Below, piece after piece: positions 1-5,598 of a stretch of 5,598 bases of DNA. The stretch spans positions 1 through 5,598 of the forward strand of contig SMXE01000252.1 of the NCBI GenBank assembly GCA_004357015.1. The letters run 5' to 3'. The DNA comes from Caldithrix sp. (lineage in GTDB: Bacteria; Zhuqueibacterota; Zhuqueibacteria; Oceanimicrobiales; Oceanimicrobiaceae). Position 1 is the first letter of the stretch. The number at the start of each line of letters is the position of its first letter. Below the pieces are notes generated by a model that searched no databases, was not told the DNA's origin, and saw only the letters and a program-made list of their open reading frames with translations. The position numbers and the translations under genes were made by a program.

Positions 1-1625
1 CTGCCGCCGAGCGTTTTCAGCTTCGCGCCGACCTCGTACTGCGTGCTTTCCTCGGCTTTGGGTTCGCCGGAAGTCAAAGTGGAGGGCGCCCGAAACGCCT
101 GGCCAGCGTTGGCATAGAAAGACAACGCCGGAATCGGTGAGTAGACCATCCCTGCCATCGGACTGAATTTTTCGTAATTCCTGGAGGTTGCCGATGGAAT
201 CGGCCCGAAAGGATTCTCCGGATTGAAATCAACCCGGTCGTCTTCGTAATCGATGACATCGAATCGGCCGCCCAAGAACAGTTGAAACTTGTCCGAAAAC
301 GAGGCCTGATTGATAAAATAGGGCGCTACGGTTATGCTGCGGCCATCGCCCACTGCAAAATCAGAACGGGTGAGCTGAGCAATATCTGTGATGGTCTCCA
401 CCGGATCAAGCAAATCCAGGTTCAGATTGGTGTTGAGTTCGGGCAGAGCAATCTTCAGATCGAATTTGTCCGCCAGCCGGGAAATTTCGAAGCCTGCCAG
501 CAAGCTGTGCTTAACCGAAGCCGTGCTAAATGACAGCACTGCTTCCAACTGACTGCCGAACAATTTCTGATCATCATCCAGGCTTTGGAAGATGCGCGAT
601 ACGGTGAATTCTCCCGGGCGGGTCAGATCCGGAAACGCGCCGTTGAGCAGCGTTCCGTTTGATTGCCAATCCAACTCAGTAAAATAACTCTTGCTGCGAA
701 TTGATAATAAGTTGCTGATCTTGCGATTATAGTCCAACCTGACACGATACAAATTTTGGTCGGAATCGTCAAGCGGCGTTTGATACGAGCGCTTCCGCGA
801 TACCTGTGGCAGCGTGGGATCGAATTCGAACGTGGGCGTCAAATTAAACTGCAGCGGCAGCCCGGAGTCCGGCTGATAGTCGCTGTTGACATATTCGAAA
901 TTCAACGTCACGGCGCTGCGGTCGTCGATCTTCCAGGTGACAGCCGGGTTGATGGCGTACGTCCTGTTGTCCTTGTCATCGCGGTAGCTCTCAGAATCCT
1001 GCCACAAACCGTTCACTCTGAATGCAAATGTTTGACTCGCATTTGTAACTCCGACGTCCGCGGTTCCTCTGAATGATTGAAATTCACCGTAGGAACCCCC
1101 AACGCTGGCGAAATTTTGAAACGCGGGTTGTTTGCGAATCATGTTGGCGGCGCCAGAAAGCGGGTTACCGCCGTAAAGAAAAGCGCTGGGACCTTTCAGC
1201 ACCTCGACGCGATCGATATTGTAGAGATTGTAAAAACTCACCTCCGGTTCAGCAGCGCCATCCGTGAGCACGAGCCCTCCGGACAGCGATTCAAATCCTC
1301 GAATGAGAAAAAAGTCGTGCGTGCCGAAGCCGTTTTGTACGTTGATGCCGCTGACGTTCTTGAGTGCGTCCTGCAAGGTTCTGCCATCCTGACTTTGAAA
1401 CAACGCCCGGCTGACCACGCTGACTGACGCAGGCGTCGAGTGCAACGGAATCAGCATTTTGGTGGCAATAGCATTCAGCGTCGGGATGTATAGATTCTTC
1501 ACCCCTTCAACAGTTACAGTATCTGCCCAGTAAAAAGCGTCTGTATCACTATCTTGACCGCTTGTGATAAGCGGAAAGAGCAAGATGAATCCGAACAAAA
1601 GTCTATTATACTTGTGTGATATCAT
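1..1625 (-). CDS. TonB-dependent siderophore-type outer-membrane receptor (partial, C-terminus beyond left edge)
   Basis: This frame is open from an ATG at 1623-1625 to the window edge: 541 full codons with no stop. Residues 1-23 look like a signal peptide (hydrophobic LLFGFILLFPLI, then TSG). A TonB-box-like DTVTV lies at 35-39. The plug domain spans about 56-168, with TPASVSVV, LQDALKNVSGINV, the IRGF motif (108-111) and the RVEVLKGPSAFLYG signature (139-152). From about 175 come alternating amphipathic strands of a barrel, including FRAPS (511-515) and EESTQYEVG (525-533), typical of the siderophore-receptor subfamily. Roughly the last 150-200 residues are missing. There is no STN domain before the TonB box and no carboxypeptidase-like N-terminal extension, so it should be a plain importer rather than a FecA-like transducer or a SusC. 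The family imports ferric chelates or other bulky ligands using TonB-ExbBD energy. The actual ligand cannot be read from the sequence. The start is supported by an AGGGAG ribosome site nine bases upstream. The gene follows the propeller gene after 78 bases. Confidence 0.93.
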   Translation of the reverse strand, partial: MISHKYNRLLFGFILLFPLITSGQDSDTDAFYWADTVTVEGVKNLYIPTLNAIATKMLIPLHSTPASVSVVSRALFQSQDGRTLQDALKNVSGINVQNGFGTHDFFLIRGFESLSGGLVLTDGAAEPEVSFYNLYNIDRVEVLKGPSAFLYGGNPLSGAANMIRKQPAFQNFASVGGSYGEFQSFRGTADVGVTNASQTFAFRVNGLWQDSESYRDDKDNRTYAINPAVTWKIDDRSAVTLNFEYVNSDYQPDSGLPLQFNLTPTFEFDPTLPQVSRKRSYQTPLDDSDQNLYRVRLDYNRKISNLLSIRSKSYFTELDWQSNGTLLNGAFPDLTRPGEFTVSRIFQSLDDDQKLFGSQLEAVLSFSTASVKHSLLAGFEISRLADKFDLKIALPELNTNLNLDLLDPVETITDIAQLTRSDFAVGDGRSITVAPYFINQASFSDKFQLFLGGRFDVIDYEDDRVDFNPENPFGPIPSATSRNYEKFSPMAGMVYSPIPALSFYANAGQAFRAPSTLTSGEPKAEESTQYEVGAKLKTLGG

Positions 1626-1634
1626 AGTCAACAA

Positions 1635-1643
1635 CTCCCTTTT
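1635..1643 (-). promoter_or_regulatory. Ribosome binding site of the TonB-receptor gene
   Basis: On the minus strand this reads AAAAGGGAG. It ends nine bases before the ATG at 1623-1625. The spacing fits a Shine-Dalgarno site and decides the start codon of the receptor, which begins directly with a signal peptide. Confidence 0.7.
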
Positions 1644-1667
1644 AACAAATTAAATTATGTCATTCCG

Positions 1668-1691
1668 AGCAATCGGCTGCCAGCCGATGCT
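1668..1691. repeat. Short intergenic hairpin between the propeller and receptor genes
   Basis: ATCGGCT (1672-1678) and AGCCGAT (1682-1688) form a perfect 7-bp inverted repeat around a three-base loop. AGC/GCT pairs (1668-1670 with 1689-1691) extend it past one bulged A at 1671. It lies 13 bases past the stop of the 416-residue propeller gene and 43 bases before the receptor start. On the minus strand it is followed by CGGAATGACATAATTT, not a U-tract, so it is a poor intrinsic terminator. It could be an mRNA-stabilising or processing hairpin that tunes receptor expression. It could also be the relic of a dispersed repeat, since the adjoining 1658-1670 reads TGTCATTCCGAGC on the plus strand. 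Confidence 0.5.
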
Positions 1692-1703
1692 GCATATTGC
1701 GAG

Positions 1704-2954
1704 TTACAAAGCTTGGTTCGTCATCCCGATAGCCAGAATATTCTTCTGGTTCCGAATGTACAGGACACCGTTTGAAAGCGTCGGCACGGTCCAGCAACGC
1801 CCGCGCAGAAGCTGGGCTTCAGCCCGTTGCCGGTACTCGTCCGGCGTAGCCTCGATAAGCACAAGCTTACCCCGTTCGCTCAAAAGAATAAGCTGGCCGT
1901 CGGCGATGAGAAACGCGCCCTGACCGAAACCGCGTTTGGACCACTTTTGCTCTTGCGAAAGAACTTCAAAACACTTGAGGGTCCCTTCGTCAAAGCCATA
2001 AATATGTTCGCCGAACAGCACCGAGGATGAGAATTTATTTCGCATGATGCGGCTCTGCCAGACTTCCTCGACACGAACCGTGCCCGCGCCTGGAATCATT
2101 TTCAAGAGCGCAGCGCCGTGACCGGATCCTGAGGAAATCATCACTTTGTCCGGGGCTACAAACACCGGTGTAGCTGCATTGATGTCATAGCTGGTCTCCC
2201 ACAAAAATCGCCAAAATTGCCTGCCGGTTTTCGGATCAACCGAAATCAGGGAGTTGCCAGTGAAGTTCAGGATTTGGGCAACGCCGTTAACTTCAACCGC
2301 AATCGGGGCTGAGTAGCCGGGCAGAGCTGTGGCGGCTTTCCAGACCACTTTGCCGTCTTTCTTATTAAAGGCCACAAAGCCATGGCCGTTGCGCCCGCCA
2401 ACGTCCACAAGGAGTAGATCGCGGTAAACCATTGGCGAAGTCGACACGCCCCAAACTGGAATCTTGGCGCCATATTCCTTGCGCAAATCGTGCGTCCAGA
2501 CCCTGGCGCCTTTGACGGCATTCAGCGCGACGAGTTTTCCCTGCGCCCCGAGGGCATAAACAATATTGCCGTCCACGGTTGGCGTGGATCGCGGGCCATG
2601 CCCGTATTGATTGGTGAATTTTGAGTCGAGCCGGTAGCGCCACAACTCGTCGCCGGAACCGGCGTCGAGGCACACCACCAGTTCATCCGCATTCCGGCCG
2701 TAGATCGTATAAAGTCGTCCCTCGACTACGGACATGGCGGAATAACCATCCCCGGATGCAGCGCGCCAGAGAATCTTGGGACCGCCTTCCGGCCAGGTTT
2801 TAAGAAGTCCTTTTTCCGATGAAATGCCGTCGCGGTTGGGTCCGCGCCATTGCGGCCAGTCCATCTTGCCTTTGCCGGAGTCCTCTGCCGTGACGCCCGC
2901 TGCAAGTCCGGCGGAGAAAACTGCTGCAATTAAAAAAGTGTGTATCTTTTGCAT
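1704..2954 (-). CDS. Exported PQQ/BamB-like beta-propeller protein
   Basis: A 416-residue protein. Residues 1-23 form a signal peptide with a hydrophobic AAVFSAGLAAG core and likely cleavage after V-T-A. No lipobox cysteine is present, so unlike BamB it should be soluble in the periplasm or secreted. The mature part opens with DWPQWRGPNRDG (32-43), a hallmark of PQQ-like (PQQ_2) propellers. Blade-closing motifs of the form 'LDxxxGxxxW' follow, with tryptophans at W105, W153, W205, W248 and, degenerate, W338. Such propellers usually act as scaffolds or binding proteins. I see no evidence of a PQQ-dehydrogenase active site, such as a vicinal disulfide or a cytochrome domain. It is collinear over its whole length with the N-terminal half of the neighbouring 801-residue protein, so the two are paralogues. 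It starts 38 bases after that gene's stop, with only a weak GTGGGA-type ribosome site, which suggests translation as part of the same message. The specific ligand is unknown. Confidence 0.9.
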   Translation of the reverse strand: MQKIHTFLIAAVFSAGLAAGVTAEDSGKGKMDWPQWRGPNRDGISSEKGLLKTWPEGGPKILWRAASGDGYSAMSVVEGRLYTIYGRNADELVVCLDAGSGDELWRYRLDSKFTNQYGHGPRSTPTVDGNIVYALGAQGKLVALNAVKGARVWTHDLRKEYGAKIPVWGVSTSPMVYRDLLLVDVGGRNGHGFVAFNKKDGKVVWKAATALPGYSAPIAVEVNGVAQILNFTGNSLISVDPKTGRQFWRFLWETSYDINAATPVFVAPDKVMISSGSGHGAALLKMIPGAGTVRVEEVWQSRIMRNKFSSSVLFGEHIYGFDEGTLKCFEVLSQEQKWSKRGFGQGAFLIADGQLILLSERGKLVLIEATPDEYRQRAEAQLLRGRCWTVPTLSNGVLYIRNQKNILAIGMTNQAL

Positions 2955-2992
2955 TAGAAGGTTCCCACTTTGCGATTACTAACCTCAACTAC

Positions 2993-5398
2993 TCAATTCA
3001 TTTTCTGCGCCTTTTCCATCGGGAAAAACACCTCAAAGACCTTGTCGGTGCGATTGCGCCAACTGCCCCAGCCAAAACCATCGTGCACTTCACCGCCTGC
3101 CACGGTAAAGCCTTTCTCTTTTAGATAATCAGAAAACCTGCTGTTCTCCCGGCCAATGTCCCATCCCTCCAGCGGGCTTCTGATGTCATACGTACCCCAG
3201 TCGAGGTAAATTTCCAGTGGTTGGTTGCCGGCGTCAGGCTTTAAGCTTTTCAATTCGTTCTCAGCCTCAGTCAGGAGAAAGGTTGACTGACTGGCAACTT
3301 TGCCGAAAACGCCCGGATGTTTCCAGGTTGAATAAAAGGCCATGAAACCGCTAAACCCGGCTCCGATGCTTGCACGGGCCTCTGACGAGCGCACAGTTCG
3401 GTACTTCTTATCGATGAGAGGAACAATCTCTTCAGCAACCATCTGAGCATATTTTTCTTTTAGATCGCCGGTAAGTTCTTCACCCTGGCTATTCGGCTTC
3501 TGGTGAATAAACACCGCAATGAGGGGCGCCACGCTTTCGCCAATGAGGTTGTTCAAGGAGTTGGGCTGTTGGCCAAAATTCAAGGCCAGGGCACCACCGT
3601 GAATATAAGCAACTGGATATTTCATGTCGCTTTCGTCATAGCCGGCAGGCAGATAGATGTCGAGTTTTCTATTGAGTTCCGTAATTTTGCTGTCGAACCG
3701 TAGCGAATCGACTCGGCCAGGTGTTTCATTGCCATAGGGTTCAAGGTGTTTCGGCGCCACCCATTCCGGCATCGAAACCCAGGAAGATGTTCCAAAAACG
3801 CCAGCCTGGTTGCGGTCGGCATTCAGTGAGTCGGTCGAAATTTTCTCAAAATCGATAGCAAAACGATAACCGACGCGGGCATCGGGCAGCAACCGGGCCG
3901 TGTGGTAAAACAAGTCCGTGCCCTCAACTCTGCGCATCGACTGGTCTTGCCGAAAACCAATCATGTCGCCCTGAAGGACGACGTCGTCGCCCTCGCCACG
4001 GTAAATGAAATGCACCAGATCATCTCCCTCGACAATCGGGAACGCCTCCTGCGACGCCATGAATTCGTCGATCAACGCCGTTTTATTTTCTGCGGCGGTC
4101 ACTTTGCGAATGAAATTCATGAACTGTGAATCCGGCGCAACAACTTTCTCTGCAGCGGTGACGAGCTGATCAATCTTCGCGATCTCGATGCTGGCGATCT
4201 CGGTCAGGCTACGAGCGAAAATACGACCGTTGGCAAAGCTGGCCGGGGTCCAGGCGAGACTCTCGAAGGCCTGCAAGCCCGCCAACTGCACATAGCCATC
4301 GGGACTTGCCTTTGCCACATAGATGCCGCCCTTCTTGGTGACGATGACCAACTTACCATCGACCATGATGACAAAGCCGTCCCCCGGCTGGCGGGATTTC
4401 CAAACGCTGTTGCCGGTCTCGACGTCCACACAGGTGAGAAAACGGCTGCTGTAGCCGTACAAATGGCCATCGTGGTAAACCGGCGTGTTGTACGTGCCTT
4501 TGATGTTTTTCGTCTTCCAGAGCTCTTCAGCGATATACTGGCTATCTTCTTTTGTGATCTCCAGCATGACCGACTCAGACCATTTGTACTGCAGGAAAAT
4601 CTTGTTCTTGCCTACTACCACGGGGTTGATTGAACCAGAACCGCCATCGTGCCGATACTCCCACAGCAGCTCGCCCGTGCCGGGCGCCAGACCGTAGAGG
4701 TACTTATCTCCTATGCAGAGAAGCTGCACCTCTCCACCCAGATTGATGGTAATTGGCGACTGATAGTTCACCGTATCATTGCCGGTGGACCACAGAACTT
4801 CGCCGGTGTCTTTGTTCAACCCGGAAATCGTGCTGCCTTCCCCGCCGGTCTCGACGATCAGCACGTCGCCATCGAGAACGGGCGAGGTGGCAAATCCATA
4901 AACCGGCGCTAGCGCTTTCAGGTCTTCAACTATGTGGCGCGACCACACTTTCTCGCCGCTCTGAATATCGAGAGCGATGAGATGTCCCTTCGGCCCAAGG
5001 GCGTAAACCCGGTCCCGGGAAATGACGGGCGTCGATATGGGGCCGTTGTGCGAACCGTCGTGACCGATGTAGGTTGAATCAATTTTGAACCGCCACAACT
5101 CTTTGCCGGTGTCGGCGTCCAGCGCGATGATGTAATCGTACGTGCTGTCCGAAAACATGGTCACGGCGCGTCCATCCATCACAGAAATACTCGAGTATCC
5201 GGAACCCAAAGGTTTTTTCCAAGATATTTTTAGACCCTGCCCCTCATCGACTTTCAGGATGCCGGTTGCAGTCGCATCCATATTCGAGCCGCGAAATCTT
5301 GGCCAGTCGTCCTCGGCGGCAAACAGGGCGGTCGCAAACAGCAGACCCGCAGCCAGGATCACGCCGCTTTTTCTGTAATTCGTAATCAAATCTCGCAT
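2993..5398 (-). CDS. Exported PQQ-like beta-propeller fused to an Fes/esterase-D-like domain lacking catalytic Ser and His
   Basis: An 801-residue protein. Residues 1-28 form a signal peptide (VILAAGLLFATALFAA) without a lipobox. The propeller spans about 30-406, opening with DDWPRFRG, with blade tryptophans at W102, W152, W203, W246 and W333. A helical linker (about 407-450) leads to an E-set/CBM48-like early domain as found before Fes-type esterases (about 455-520: FPIVEGDD, DARVGYRF). The alpha/beta-hydrolase domain of the enterochelin-esterase/esterase-D family spans about 561-795 (LDIYLPAGYDES, YPVAYIHGG at 594-602, EIVPLIDKKYRT, HPGVFGKVASQS, LDWGTYD). The nucleophile elbow reads GAGFSGF (679-685), with G681 where the family has Ser. 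The terminal motif reads EVHDGFGWGSWR (770-781), with F775 where the family has His. The acid position D738 is kept. Family members hydrolyse siderophore or other esters; this one is probably inactive or altered. A strong AAGGAGG supports the start. It is the first gene of the apparent operon. Confidence 0.9.
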   Translation of the reverse strand: MRDLITNYRKSGVILAAGLLFATALFAAEDDWPRFRGSNMDATATGILKVDEGQGLKISWKKPLGSGYSSISVMDGRAVTMFSDSTYDYIIALDADTGKELWRFKIDSTYIGHDGSHNGPISTPVISRDRVYALGPKGHLIALDIQSGEKVWSRHIVEDLKALAPVYGFATSPVLDGDVLIVETGGEGSTISGLNKDTGEVLWSTGNDTVNYQSPITINLGGEVQLLCIGDKYLYGLAPGTGELLWEYRHDGGSGSINPVVVGKNKIFLQYKWSESVMLEITKEDSQYIAEELWKTKNIKGTYNTPVYHDGHLYGYSSRFLTCVDVETGNSVWKSRQPGDGFVIMVDGKLVIVTKKGGIYVAKASPDGYVQLAGLQAFESLAWTPASFANGRIFARSLTEIASIEIAKIDQLVTAAEKVVAPDSQFMNFIRKVTAAENKTALIDEFMASQEAFPIVEGDDLVHFIYRGEGDDVVLQGDMIGFRQDQSMRRVEGTDLFYHTARLLPDARVGYRFAIDFEKISTDSLNADRNQAGVFGTSSWVSMPEWVAPKHLEPYGNETPGRVDSLRFDSKITELNRKLDIYLPAGYDESDMKYPVAYIHGGALALNFGQQPNSLNNLIGESVAPLIAVFIHQKPNSQGEELTGDLKEKYAQMVAEEIVPLIDKKYRTVRSSEARASIGAGFSGFMAFYSTWKHPGVFGKVASQSTFLLTEAENELKSLKPDAGNQPLEIYLDWGTYDIRSPLEGWDIGRENSRFSDYLKEKGFTVAGGEVHDGFGWGSWRNRTDKVFEVFFPMEKAQKMN

Positions 5399-5402
5399 GC
5401 TT

Positions 5403-5409
5403 CCTCCTT
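5403..5409 (-). promoter_or_regulatory. Strong ribosome binding site of the 801-residue gene
   Basis: AAGGAGG on the minus strand is a near-perfect anti-16S match. It lies four bases before the ATG at 5396-5398, which is close but workable spacing. It fixes this ATG as the start: the protein then begins with a short basic segment and a full signal peptide. It is much stronger than the ribosome site of the next gene (around 2955-2970), suggesting that the first gene is the most heavily translated. Confidence 0.8.
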
Positions 5410-5466
5410 AAAATAAAAATATATGTGCAAAGACACTTCAAAAATTATGCTTTGTTGTTGCAGCTC

Positions 5467-5572
5467 TTTACTTGAGGAGTGCAAAAATCAGTGAGTGTAG
5501 TGAATGTATTTTTGCAAGCGTTTGCCACGATCGCAAAAATACGCGCCGCTGATTTTCGCACTCCAAAGTAAA
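5467..5572. repeat. Nested imperfect palindrome upstream of the operon
   Basis: The 200 bases right of the first gene hold no credible reading frame but do hold a two-level inverted repeat. The outer arms, 5476-5491 (GGAGTGCAAAAATCAG) and 5549-5564, are complementary at 15 of 16 positions. They extend outward through TTTACTT at 5467-5473, matched near 5566-5572. The inner arms, GTATTTTTGC (5506-5515) and GCAAAAATAC (5533-5542), are a perfect 10-bp match around a 17-base loop. The inner and outer arms also share a GCAAAAAT core. It could be a miniature dispersed repeat (MITE/REP-like), a structured leader, or paired operators. The lack of a T-run after the stem argues against a simple terminator. 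It ends 68 bases before the start codon. Confidence 0.65.
5514..5525. promoter_or_regulatory. Possible LacI/PurR-family operator-like dyad
   Basis: GCAAGCGTTTGC is a near-palindrome (GCAA-NNNN-TTGC) centred on CG. It matches the core of the E. coli PurR box (GCAAACGTTTGC) at 11 of 12 positions and resembles LacI-family operators in general. It lies about 115 bases upstream of the first start codon, in the apical part of the larger palindrome. No regulator gene is visible in the window, and one 12-mer can arise by chance, so this is tentative. Confidence 0.25.
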
Positions 5573-5598
5573 CCTAATTGCACCTCACAGCACCGATC

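Larger units (their letters stand above)
1..5398 (-). other. Putative three-gene envelope operon: propeller-esterase fusion, propeller, TonB receptor
   Basis: Three same-strand genes with gaps of 38 and 78 bases and no U-tract terminator between them are probably co-transcribed from the region right of 5398. All products carry signal peptides, which supports a joint role in the periplasm and outer membrane. An esterase of the siderophore-releasing type beside a siderophore-type receptor recalls fes/iroE-receptor neighbourhoods, although the esterase domain here lacks its key residues. The hairpin at 1668-1691 could uncouple receptor expression. The last gene continues past the left edge, so the operon may be longer. 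Confidence 0.6.

Noticed and set aside
282..1427. Plus-strand open frames (for example 282..533, 756..1076, 1077..1427)
   Set aside because: They are antisense to the continuous TonB-receptor frame, show no recognisable family features, overlap one another and lack convincing ribosome sites.
3074..3361. Frameshift or assembly error as the cause of the lost catalytic residues
   Set aside because: Both replacements are in-frame codon differences flanked by well-conserved family motifs in the same frame. A frameshift would have scrambled those neighbours.
2993..3718. Naming the C-terminal domain gene fes or iroE
   Set aside because: The catalytic Ser and His are not in place and the architecture is different, so a functional gene name would be misleading.
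3503..4912. Plus- and minus-strand secondary frames inside the 801-residue gene
   Set aside because: These are shadow frames of a long, clearly conserved coding sequence. Their translations have low-complexity, arginine- or proline-rich composition and no domains.
1704..5398. True PQQ-dependent dehydrogenases (quinoprotein alcohol or glucose dehydrogenase)
   Set aside because: The propellers are about 380-390 residues, much shorter than quinoprotein dehydrogenases. They lack a vicinal Cys-Cys pair, a cytochrome domain and membrane helices, and resemble BamB/PQQ_2 propellers instead.
5399..5475. Sigma-70 promoter for the operon
   Set aside because: TTGAAG, CATAAT and TATATT occur on the minus strand, but no pair has 16-18 base spacing. 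The AT-rich stretch alone is not enough to call a promoter.
5467..5572. Intrinsic terminator, integron attC site or CRISPR unit
   Set aside because: There is no T-run after the stem on either strand, no attC consensus core sites, and only one palindrome rather than regularly spaced direct repeats.
5399..5598. Fur box upstream of the operon, expected for a siderophore system
   Set aside because: No GATAATGATAATCATTATC-like 19-mer or its repeated hexamers is visible here or in the 1626-1703 gap.

Overview
This window holds three collinear minus-strand genes that look like one transcription unit, read from right to left. In transcription order they are: an 801-residue exported protein with an N-terminal PQQ/BamB-like beta-propeller fused to a C-terminal enterochelin-esterase-like domain (2993..5398); a 416-residue exported stand-alone beta-propeller of the same type (1704..2954); and a TonB-dependent siderophore-receptor-type outer-membrane protein that runs off the left edge (1..1625, C-terminus missing). 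The gaps are 38 and 78 bases. All three proteins begin with signal peptides, so the locus encodes an envelope system of two periplasmic or secreted proteins and one outer-membrane importer. The plus-strand open frames are antisense shadows of these genes.

The organism is a Gram-negative-type (diderm) bacterium with Shine-Dalgarno signals and mid-range GC. 'DWPxWRG' propellers beside TonB receptors are typical of environmental phyla such as Acidobacteriota, Verrucomicrobiota or the Calditrichota/KSB1 group. The sequence alone does not decide between them, and this is a weak guess. The receptor lacks both the SusC-type carboxypeptidase-like extension and the STN signalling domain, so it is neither a classical Bacteroidetes SusC nor a FecA-type transducer.

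The most notable point is the C-terminal domain of the 801-residue protein. It has the fold landmarks of the Fes/IroE/esterase-D family. However, the nucleophile-elbow serine reads as glycine (G681 in G-A-G-F-S-G-F) and the C-terminal catalytic histidine reads as phenylalanine (F775 in D-G-F-G-W). The reading frame is otherwise intact. This suggests a pseudo-esterase kept as a binding or structural module, or one with a displaced active site. The two propellers are collinear paralogues with matching tryptophan spacing, so the upstream gene looks like a duplicated propeller fused to an esterase-like domain. A working hypothesis is that the two propeller proteins bind or process a ligand, possibly a ferric chelate, that the receptor imports.

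The 200 bases right of the first gene hold a nested imperfect palindrome (5467..5572) with a LacI/PurR-like dyad in its apical part. A short hairpin with a 'TGTCATTCCGAGC' flank sits between the second propeller and the receptor gene. No convincing sigma-70 promoter, Fur box, tRNA, rRNA, CRISPR or transposase gene was seen.
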